Positions 5,804 through 11,931 of a stretch of 29,334 nt of DNA are shown one piece after another. The DNA comes from DAOTUB01 sp034437455. Lineage in GTDB: Bacteria > Chloroflexota > Anaerolineae > B4-G1. The stretch lies in the NCBI GenBank assembly GCA_034437455.1, contig DAOTUB010000145.1, forward strand, positions 1-29,334, written 5' to 3'. Under the pieces are notes generated by a model. It saw only the letters and a list, made by a program, of their open reading frames with translations, was not told the DNA's origin and made no database searches. Position numbers and translations under genes: made by a program. Numbering within the stretch: the first letter of the stretch is position 1; the number at the start of each line of letters is the position of its first letter.

Positions 5804-7684
5804 ATGGAACGTCAAGTATTGTTGGGGAACGGAGCCGTGGCGCGAGGGATCGTCGAGAGCGGCTGTCGTCTCTTTAGCGCCTACCCCGGCACCCCCAGTT
5901 CTGAGATTCTGCCCGAGGTAGCCCGCTTCAAGGCGGAAGAGGGGGCCGACCTGTGGGTGGAGTGGGCGACGAACGAAAAGGCGGCCCTGGAGATGGCGAT
6001 CGCGGCTAGCTACGCGGGGATGCGGGCGGCCGCGGCGATGAAGCAAGTGGGGCTGAACGTCGCCTCCGACCCGCTGTTGAGCGCGGCCTATCTCGGCGTC
6101 GCTGGGGGGTTGGTGATCGTCGTGGCCGACGATCCCGGTCCCCATTCCTCGCAGACCGAGCAGGACACGCGTCTCTTTGCGATGTTCGCCAAGCTGCCTG
6201 TCTTTGACCCCTCGACTCCCCGCGAGGCTATGGAGATGGTCGGGGAGGCGTTTCGCCTGTCCGAGGCGCACCAGTTGCCGGTGATCGTGCGCCTGACCAC
6301 CCGCGTCTGCCACGCCGGTCAGAGTATTCCCTGTGGCGAGATTCCGATCTTTGACGGGCAGGCGCATTTTCACAAGGATCCGCAGCGATGGGCGGCGACC
6401 CCACGGTTCCGCTACATTCTGCACGGGGAACTGAACGAGAAACTGGCGGCGGTGCGCGAATCCTTCGAGCGCTCGCCGCTTAATTATTTGTCCAACGGCT
6501 CCATTTCCTCCCCCCCCGATGGGGGGGGCAGGGGGGGGGGACAATTAGGCATCATCGCGGGCGGCGCCTGTTACGCCGCCGTGCACGAGCTGCTGTTCGA
6601 GACAGGACTGACCGAGCGGATCGCCCTCCTCAAGATCGGCACCCCTCATCCCCTGCCACTGAAGTTGGCAGGGGATTTTGTCGCCAGGCACGAGCGGACA
6701 CTGGTGCTGGAAGAGCCTGACTTTGCCATCGAGGTACAACTATCCGATCGGGACCGGGTGATGGGCCGCTTGGATGGCACGGTTCCCTCGGCGGGCGAAT
6801 TGACGCCTGAGGTCGTCTACCAGGTGCTGACGGACGTGTTGGCTCGTCTGGAGATCGCGGGCCTTCCCCCGCTGGCCGACTCCCGACTGGACGAATTGGT
6901 GGCTGGGCTACAGTTATCCATCCGCAAGCCCCGCCTCTGCCCTGGCTGCCCGCATCGCTCCAGCTTTTTCGCGCTCAGGCAGGTCTTTGGCTCGCGCGCG
7001 ATCTACCCCAGCGACATTGGCTGCTACACGTTGGGGAGCAACCAGCGCGCCGTGGACACGGTGCTCGATATGGGCGCGGCGATCAATATCGCCACTGGCT
7101 TTTACCACGCCTTGCAGCAGACGGAAAATCCGCCGGCCGTCGCGGCCACCATCGGCGATTCGACATTCATTCACTCTGGGCTGCCGGCGCTGGTCAACGC
7201 CGTCTACACCCAGGCCCGCTTCGTACTGGTGATCCTGGACAACGAGACGACCGCCATGACCGGCTTTCAGCCGACAGCGGCCACGGGCCGCTTGAGCGAC
7301 GGCAGTCAGGGCGGGCGCGTGCCGCTGCTAGAGATGGTGCAGGGCTGCGGCGTCCGTTTCGTGCGCGTCGTCGACCCCTACGACCAGGAGGCCACCCAGG
7401 CGGCGTTCGAGGCGGCGCGAGATTTTGCGAGCGACGCGGAAGCGGGTGGGGTGGCGGTTGTCATCGCCCGGCGCACCTGCGCCCTGCGGGACCCGGCGCG
7501 GGTGAGGGTGGGCCGTCCCATCATTGCCGACGAGTGCGACGGTTGCCGCTACTGCCTGATCAACTTTGAGTGCCCCGCCATGTTGTACGACGAGGCGAAC
7601 GAGCGTGTGGTCATCGACGAGCGGATTTGCAACGAGTGCGGTCAGTGTGTGTACGCTTGTCACAAAGGGCTTATCACGGTATAG
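5804..7684 (+). CDS. iorA: indolepyruvate ferredoxin oxidoreductase, alpha subunit
   Basis: 626 aa. With IorB it oxidatively decarboxylates arylpyruvates (indolepyruvate, phenylpyruvate, 4-hydroxyphenylpyruvate) to arylacetyl-CoA, passing electrons to ferredoxin in the cytoplasm. N-terminal pyrimidine-binding domain (SAYPGTPSSEILPEV at 25-39), C-terminal TPP domain with GDSTF at 451-455 and DNETTAMTG at 479-487, then two 4Fe-4S motifs: C578/C581/C584/C590-P and C609/C612/C615/C619. ATG 5804 follows AAAGGAG at 5794-5800, which overlaps the GntR stop. Residues about 235-247 (SSPPDGGGRGGGQ) are encoded by a C8/G8/G10 repeat inserted in frame in the linker after the N-terminal domain. iorB follows 19 nt downstream. 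Confidence 0.95.
   Translation: MERQVLLGNGAVARGIVESGCRLFSAYPGTPSSEILPEVARFKAEEGADLWVEWATNEKAALEMAIAASYAGMRAAAAMKQVGLNVASDPLLSAAYLGVAGGLVIVVADDPGPHSSQTEQDTRLFAMFAKLPVFDPSTPREAMEMVGEAFRLSEAHQLPVIVRLTTRVCHAGQSIPCGEIPIFDGQAHFHKDPQRWAATPRFRYILHGELNEKLAAVRESFERSPLNYLSNGSISSPPDGGGRGGGQLGIIAGGACYAAVHELLFETGLTERIALLKIGTPHPLPLKLAGDFVARHERTLVLEEPDFAIEVQLSDRDRVMGRLDGTVPSAGELTPEVVYQVLTDVLARLEIAGLPPLADSRLDELVAGLQLSIRKPRLCPGCPHRSSFFALRQVFGSRAIYPSDIGCYTLGSNQRAVDTVLDMGAAINIATGFYHALQQTENPPAVAATIGDSTFIHSGLPALVNAVYTQARFVLVILDNETTAMTGFQPTAATGRLSDGSQGGRVPLLEMVQGCGVRFVRVVDPYDQEATQAAFEAARDFASDAEAGGVAVVIARRTCALRDPARVRVGRPIIADECDGCRYCLINFECPAMLYDEANERVVIDERICNECGQCVYACHKGLITV
6510..6540. repeat. C8-GAT-G8-CA-G10 palindromic element inside iorA
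   Basis: C-run 6510-6517, GAT, G-run 6521-6528, CA, G-run 6531-6540. It is translated in frame as part of a Pro/Gly-rich linker. The mutase gene at 26098 carries the same architecture and the molybdenum subunit gene at 13193 carries a related one in the other orientation. Confidence 0.85.
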
Positions 7685-7703
7685 TCAAGGGAGAAAAGGG
7701 GAC

Positions 7704-8297
7704 ATGACAAGCTCTGAGACGAACGACGTCCGCTCGGTGGATTTGAAGCTGGTTCTGGCGGGGGTGGGGGGCCAGGGGGTGCTGTTCGCCACCCGGCTGC
7801 TTTCGGAGATGGCACAGGCATTGGGGCTGGAGTTTATCAGCTCAGAGATACACGGTATGAGCCAGCGGGGTGGGTCGGTCGTTTCGCACCTCAAGATCGG
7901 CCCCTACGAAAGCCCGCTGGTGCGTGAGGGTAGCGCCGATGTGCTGTTGGCCTTTACCCCCGACGAGGGGTACAGGAATTTGAGCTTTCTGCGCTCCGAC
8001 GGCGATTGTGTGATCAACTGTCCCGATCTGGAGTCGCTGGATGGCGAGATACGGGCGCATCTGGCTGAGCGAGGCGTGAAGTTTCATCCTCTCGACGCCG
8101 ACGGCCTGGCGCGAGAATCGCCCCGCGTCGCGAACGTAGCTCTGGTCGGTTTTGCGGTCGGCTGCGGAGTGATCGCTCTGCCCGTCGCTTCACTGCAAGC
8201 TGCCCTCGAAGCCATCAGCCCGGAGCGGTTTCGGGCGCTCAACGTGGAAGCGTTTCGGCGCGGGTTGGAGGCGGGGGAGAGAAATGGCAAATCTTGA
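7704..8297 (+). CDS. iorB: indolepyruvate ferredoxin oxidoreductase, beta subunit
   Basis: 197 aa, the gamma-domain partner of IorA. Nucleotide/CoA-binding loop GVGGQGV at residues 20-26 and the conserved HGMSQRGGSVVSHLKIG block at 50-66. ATG 7704 is preceded by a purine-rich AAAAGGGGAC leader and directly follows iorA, so the two form a heterodimer made from one transcript. A longer frame reaches back into iorA but has no family similarity there. No clear terminator follows; the next 130 bp are empty up to a small inverted repeat at 8431. Confidence 0.94.
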   Translation: MTSSETNDVRSVDLKLVLAGVGGQGVLFATRLLSEMAQALGLEFISSEIHGMSQRGGSVVSHLKIGPYESPLVREGSADVLLAFTPDEGYRNLSFLRSDGDCVINCPDLESLDGEIRAHLAERGVKFHPLDADGLARESPRVANVALVGFAVGCGVIALPVASLQAALEAISPERFRALNVEAFRRGLEAGERNGKS

Positions 8298-8430
8298 TTA
8301 TGGGCGGGGGATTGTTGCAATTAAAACGGCGTCCAGCGGAGGCTCAGCCATCGTCGGGAAAATGGAGTCATTTTGCGATTCACGTTGAGGGATACGACGA
8401 GCTAGAGGTGTGTGAGAAGCCGTTCAAATG

Positions 8431-8463
8431 AGACCTTTGAAATTTTGGAAACCTCAAAGGTCT
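8431..8463. repeat. 10-bp perfect inverted repeat overlapping the toxin stop codon
   Basis: AGACCTTTGA (8431-8440) and TCAAAGGTCT (8454-8463), 13-nt centre. No T-run follows on either strand, so it is not a classic terminator. On the minus strand the right arm supplies the last two codons and stop of the toxin gene. Confidence 0.7.
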
Positions 8464-8750
8464 GAAAGCTGTTGGCCAGCCCTGGCGTAGATGTCGTCCC
8501 TGTTGCCCGCTCTGCGGATGCCGACCGCGACAACCCAGACTACATCACGCTCTGGCTCGTAGCGATAGATGACACGGTACCTTCCCAACCGAATGCTTCT
8601 GTACTGTTTCAAGGGTCCCCGCAGGGGCTTGCCATAATGGAGTTCAGATTGCAGGAGGCCCAGTTTGCTCAACAGGCTGGCCTGGACCCTTTTTGGCAGT
8701 TCCGGAAGGTCTTCTTTTTTGCATCGGAGGGTCACTCTGACCGTGGCCAT
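8454..8750 (-). CDS. RelE/ParE-family toxin
   Basis: 98 aa. The block RSIRLGRYRVIYRYEPERDVVWVVAVGIRRAGNRDDIY (51-88) is typical of RelE/ParE toxins. It begins right after the antitoxin stop (TGA directly followed by ATG), so the two are translationally coupled. RelE members cleave ribosome-bound mRNA and ParE members poison gyrase; which applies here cannot be decided. The pair is on the opposite strand to the surrounding catabolic genes. The last codons lie inside a small inverted repeat, so the C-terminal tail may be foreign to the family. Confidence 0.88.
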   Translation of the reverse strand: MATVRVTLRCKKEDLPELPKRVQASLLSKLGLLQSELHYGKPLRGPLKQYRSIRLGRYRVIYRYEPERDVVWVVAVGIRRAGNRDDIYARAGQQLSDL

Positions 8751-9083
8751 TCAAGCTCCCAGCTCAGCCTGGAGTTCTTCGAGGGTGACAAAGTGACCCT
8801 GGGTTATGTCGTCTTCGCTGCGCTGGATCTTGTCCAATAGATCTAGGTCGGCCAGGATTTCGTAGGTTTCAATCTGCGCTTCCAATTTGGCGACGAGTTG
8901 GCGGGTCTTTTCCAATTGCTCGAGAATATTGGCCAGGTTGTCGCGGCTGATCAGCGCTACGTCGGCTCGATTTCCCTGTACGATGGAAATAGGATGACCG
9001 TTGCGCACCTGATCCAGGTAGGATGCCAGGTTCTTTCGCAGTTCAGTGATCAGCACGACTTTATCGGAAAACAGAGCATTCAT
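8751..9083 (-). CDS. Phd/YefM-family antitoxin
   Basis: 110 aa. The N-terminal half (VVLITELRKNLASYLDQVRNGHPISIVQGNRADVALISRDN, about 9-49) is the Phd/YefM DNA-binding dimer fold; the rest is a long amphipathic helix that would wrap the toxin. GAGGAGG precedes the ATG by 4 nt on the minus strand. Such antitoxins usually repress their own promoter together with the toxin. Confidence 0.9.
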   Translation of the reverse strand: MNALFSDKVVLITELRKNLASYLDQVRNGHPISIVQGNRADVALISRDNLANILEQLEKTRQLVAKLEAQIETYEILADLDLLDKIQRSEDDITQGHFVTLEELQAELGA

Positions 9084-9103
9084 TTTGCCTCCTCAATAAA
9101 CGT

Positions 9104-9131
9104 ATTATATCACAATCTGAGTACATTACAA
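9104..9131 (-). promoter_or_regulatory. toxin-antitoxin promoter with extended -10
   Basis: Minus strand TATAAT (9109-9104) preceded by TGA, with TTGTAA (9131-9126) 16 bp upstream. The 11-mer TGTGATATAAT is identical to the one at 382-392 before the ribbon-helix-helix gene. Confidence 0.72.
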
Positions 9132-9173
9132 GGTACAGCTTTGGGTACGTATAAGGTGATTGGAGGGTGTGAT

Positions 9174-10031
9174 ATGAATCTGTATGATTTAATGATGAAG
9201 CGAAGGTCCGTCAGAAATTTCAAAGATCGAGAAATCCCGGAGCACATCATCGAGGAACTCGTTGACACCGCGAATAATGCGCCGAGCGGCGGGAACATCC
9301 AGCCCCTCTCGATCATCCTTGTCCAAGAAACTGAGAGGCGGGAGGAACTGGCGAAGATCGTCGGCCATCAACCCTGGGTCAAAAATGCTCCCTTGTCTAT
9401 GATCTTTTGCCTCGACTTTTACCGGGTGAAAAAGTGGGCGGCGCTGCTCGATACGGATTTCAGAGGGGAACAAGCGCTCTCCCATTTCCTGATCGCCTAT
9501 GCTGACCTGATGTGTGCCGCCCAGAACGTCGTCATCCTGGCCGAGAGCTATGGACTCGGCTCGGTTTATATCGGCACGATCCAGTCGAATATGGACCAGG
9601 GCAGGGAGTATTTTGCGATCCCGGAATACGTGCTTCCGATGATGGTCCTGTCCATCGGATATCCAAAGTCCATTCCCAGGACCATCCCGAAATTGAAGCG
9701 AGAGGTGATCACGCATCGGGAAAGGTACGAGACGCCGGGCGACGACGACATCCGGCAGGCGTTTGAGGACAAATATGGCGCCTTTGATGAGAACGTGGAA
9801 AAGTATCTCGAAAAAGCCTACATCGAAGTCGTGGAGGCGGACAAGCAGCAGGGCGAACAGTGGATGGAATTGGTCAAGGAGGAGATGCAAAAGCTGGAGA
9901 TAAGAAACAACGCCCAATTTCTGTTCAAGCTCAGATACCCCGCCCAGGCGATGGTCGGGTTGAACGAAAAGATCGCTGGTGCGCTCAAAAACGCGGGCTT
10001 TGATTTCTTTTCGGTACCGCTGAAACGCTGA
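9174..10031 (+). CDS. nitroreductase-family flavoprotein
   Basis: 285 aa. FMN-dependent NAD(P)H oxidoreductase fold: KRRSVRNF at 9-16 and APSGGNIQPLSI at 36-47 are the usual FMN-phosphate and ring contacts; AAQNVVILAESYGLGSVYIGTI in the middle is the dimer/FMN helix. The C-terminal 80 residues, rich in Glu/Lys, extend beyond the minimal domain of about 200 residues. GGAGGG at 9162-9167 is 6 nt before the ATG. Transcribed divergently from the toxin-antitoxin operon. The substrate is unknown; it may reduce an enoyl or aromatic intermediate of the cluster. Confidence 0.85.
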   Translation: MNLYDLMMKRRSVRNFKDREIPEHIIEELVDTANNAPSGGNIQPLSIILVQETERREELAKIVGHQPWVKNAPLSMIFCLDFYRVKKWAALLDTDFRGEQALSHFLIAYADLMCAAQNVVILAESYGLGSVYIGTIQSNMDQGREYFAIPEYVLPMMVLSIGYPKSIPRTIPKLKREVITHRERYETPGDDDIRQAFEDKYGAFDENVEKYLEKAYIEVVEADKQQGEQWMELVKEEMQKLEIRNNAQFLFKLRYPAQAMVGLNEKIAGALKNAGFDFFSVPLKR

Positions 10032-10121
10032 ATGGACTGATTCCGCCGAGTCCTATCGAGCGCAAGTCCATTTTCAGCGCTCTCAGTACCCTCAGCGGCA
10101 TCAGCGATTCAAGGAGGAAAC

Positions 10122-11003
10122 ATGAAGTGGGAGGAATATCTTACGCCGACCTCGCTTGACGAGGCGCTGGCGATGCTCAAGGAGCGTGAGGGGCAGGCGC
10201 GCGTCATCGCTGGCGGCACCGACCTGGTTATCCAACTGAAAAAGAAAGAGGTGACGGTCAAGTGCCTGGTGGACGTCACCAACCTCGACGAGCTGAGGAG
10301 CATCGAACAGAAGAACGGATTTATCAGAGTGGGGGCCTGTGTCACCCACCAGGAGCTTGCCTCTTCCGATCTGATTCGGGAGCAGGCCGCGGCGTTGGCC
10401 GAGGGCGCTGCCCGGATGGGCTCGCCCCAGATACGGAACGTGGGCACGGTGGGCGGCAACATCGTCAACGCGCTGCCCGCGGCGGATACCGTCGTCCCGC
10501 TCATGGCGCTCGACGCGGAGGTGGACGCGGTAGCGGCCGGCGGCGGAGGAACGCGCCGCGATCCCCTGGGCGACGTCTGCGTGGGGCCGCGGCAGTGCAC
10601 GGTCGATTCGACCGCCGAGATTCTGACCGGCGTCTGGTTTCGCGCGCTCGGCCCCGGCGAGGGCTCCGCGTTCGAGCGGCTGGCCAAACGGAACGCCCTC
10701 GCGTTGCCCATCCTGAACGCGGCTGCCGTGGTCAGTTTGGAGAATGGGGGTGGGGCTTTCAAAAAAGTACGGCTGGCGGTCGGCCCGATTGGGCCCACGC
10801 CCGCCCGCGTCTTTGATGCCGAGGAATCGCTGCGAGGTGCAGCGGTCGAACCGGAGACGATTGCGGCGGCCCTGGAACTGGCCGCCCAGGAAGCACAGCC
10901 CCGGACCAACCCGGTGCGCGGCTCGCGAGAGTATCGCCAGGAGATGGTCAAGGTGTTGCTTGGCAGGGCCATTGAGCGAGCGGTGCGGGTAGCGCAGAAA
11001 TAG
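10122..11003 (+). CDS. molybdenum hydroxylase, FAD-binding subunit (CoxM/XdhB type)
   Basis: 293 aa. Medium subunit of a xanthine dehydrogenase-family enzyme; moves electrons between the 2Fe-2S subunit and an external acceptor through FAD. FAD-binding motifs VIAGGTDL (28-35) and GTVGGNI (108-114) are intact. It has no Cys-rich insertion, unlike the paralogue at 18771. AAGGAGGAAAC directly precedes the ATG. The 2Fe-2S and molybdenum subunits follow at 11168 and 11932, separated by palindromic repeats. In the proposed pathway this enzyme would hydroxylate a heteroaromatic ring next to nitrogen; that is inference. Confidence 0.93.
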   Translation: MKWEEYLTPTSLDEALAMLKEREGQARVIAGGTDLVIQLKKKEVTVKCLVDVTNLDELRSIEQKNGFIRVGACVTHQELASSDLIREQAAALAEGAARMGSPQIRNVGTVGGNIVNALPAADTVVPLMALDAEVDAVAAGGGGTRRDPLGDVCVGPRQCTVDSTAEILTGVWFRALGPGEGSAFERLAKRNALALPILNAAAVVSLENGGGAFKKVRLAVGPIGPTPARVFDAEESLRGAAVEPETIAAALELAAQEAQPRTNPVRGSREYRQEMVKVLLGRAIERAVRVAQK

Positions 11004-11023
11004 GTGTTTGGGGGAATGAATCT

Positions 11024-11133
11024 AGCGCCGGTCGAGTAGGAGCGAAGCGACGTATCGAGACCAAGCGACTTTGCAAGACCCGCTTGCTTGGTTTCGATAC
11101 GGCCCTTTGGGCCTACTCAACCAGCGCTCGCTC
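11024..11133. repeat. 110-bp hairpin repeat, copy 1
   Basis: Same length as copy 2 at 24188-24297, with six differences by eye. It is a long imperfect hairpin: an outer GAGTAGG/CCTACTC part and an inner 17-bp arm around CGTATCGA. The two differences within the 17-bp inner arm leave G.U pairs, so pairing is kept at RNA level. Located between two subunit genes of one enzyme. Confidence 0.9.
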
Positions 11134-11167
11134 CGGTGTTTGATAATAGACAAGGGAGTTTGTCACA

Positions 11168-11623
11168 ATGCAATCTTTGACCATGATGCTCAACGGAGAA
11201 AAAGTGACTGTCGACGTCAAGTCCTCAGCTACGCTGGTTGAGGTATTGCGCGATCAACTGGAGCTGACCGGCACGAAGGTCGCCTGCGGCGAGGGGGAGT
11301 GCGGGGCCTGCACGGTGCTGTTGGACGGCCAGCCGGTGAATTCTTGCCTGCTGCCGGCGCTCAAGGCCCAGGGACGAGAGGTGTTGACGGTGGAGGGTCT
11401 GGCTCCGCCAGGGGAATTGCATCCTTTGCAGAAAGCTTTCGTCGAGCACGGCGCGGTGCAGTGCGGTTACTGCACGCCGGGGATGCTGATGTCGGCCAAG
11501 GCGCTCCTCGACCGCAACCCCAATCCCACCGAGGACGAGATCAGGCTGGCGATCTCTGGCAACCTGTGCCGCTGCACCGGGTATGCCAAGATCGTCGAGG
11601 CGATCAAGTCAGTAGAGATTTAA
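11168..11623 (+). CDS. molybdenum hydroxylase, 2Fe-2S subunit
   Basis: 151 aa, normal length for the small subunit. The plant-type cluster is bound by C40, C45, C48 and C60 (CGEGECGACTV...C), the second by C99, C102, C134 and C136 (CGYC ... CRC). Ends with the usual CRCTGYAKIVEAI. Works with the FAD subunit upstream and the molybdenum subunit downstream. A 164-bp spacer with a hairpin repeat separates it from the FAD gene, and the 308-bp spacer to the next gene is filled with a second repeat family. Confidence 0.96.
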   Translation: MQSLTMMLNGEKVTVDVKSSATLVEVLRDQLELTGTKVACGEGECGACTVLLDGQPVNSCLLPALKAQGREVLTVEGLAPPGELHPLQKAFVEHGAVQCGYCTPGMLMSAKALLDRNPNPTEDEIRLAISGNLCRCTGYAKIVEAIKSVEI

Positions 11624-11710
11624 GGTTTGGAGATGCTAGTATTACAAATCGTCATTCCGAGTAATCCGCAACGCTGCGCATTGTTCAGCCAGCAAGAAAC
11701 TGAACGTATT

Positions 11711-11800
11711 CGTCACCCTGAGCGGAGCGCAGCGGAGTCGAAGGATCTCCAATTCCGCAATGTGCGATTTCTCGATTCCCTGCGGTCACTCGAAATGACG
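11711..11800. repeat. dispersed GTCA...TGAC repeat, copy 1 in spacer 11624-11931
   Basis: The first 34 bp (11711-11744) are identical to 27582-27615. The unit ends CGAAATGACG at 11800 and is an imperfect inverted repeat (CGTCACCCTGAG at one end, CACTCGAAATGACG at the other). A lone end, CGTCATTCCGAG, occurs in reverse at 11650-11661. The spacer holds only repeats and no gene. Confidence 0.85.
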
Positions 11801-11820
11801 ATAACAGGGAAGTTTCCTAG

Positions 11821-11907
11821 TAGCGGAGTGGAGTCGAGGAATCTCTGCGGTAGTTTTGCTTGCGAAAATGGAGATTCCTCGACTCCCTTTGGTCGCTCGG
11901 AATGACG
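11821..11907. repeat. related palindromic repeat, copy 2 (left end missing)
   Basis: Arms 11830-11845 and 11871-11886 (GGAGTCGAGGAATCTC and its complement) form a perfect 16-bp stem with a 25-nt loop. It ends in CTCGGAATGACG like the copy at 27672. The left CGTCACCCTGAG end is absent. Confidence 0.85.
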
Positions 11908-11931
11908 CATCATCAATGGAGGAGGCCAACG

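Noticed and set aside
6510..6540. Homopolymer runs as pure sequencing error
   Set aside because: Three genes carry the element with matched run lengths and the frame continues with conserved protein on both sides. Exact run lengths remain unproven.
7566..7703. Longer N-terminus for iorB starting inside iorA
   Set aside because: The extra 46 residues overlap the iorA ferredoxin motifs in another frame and match nothing in IorB; the ATG at 7704 has a proper leader.
8431..8463. Inverted repeat as a terminator for iorB or the toxin gene
   Set aside because: No T-run follows on either strand and the centre is 13 nt long.
11860..11931. Upstream extension of the first Mo subunit gene
   Set aside because: It lies in a palindromic repeat. 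GGAGGAGG before the ATG at 11932 and family-like sequence from there decide the start.
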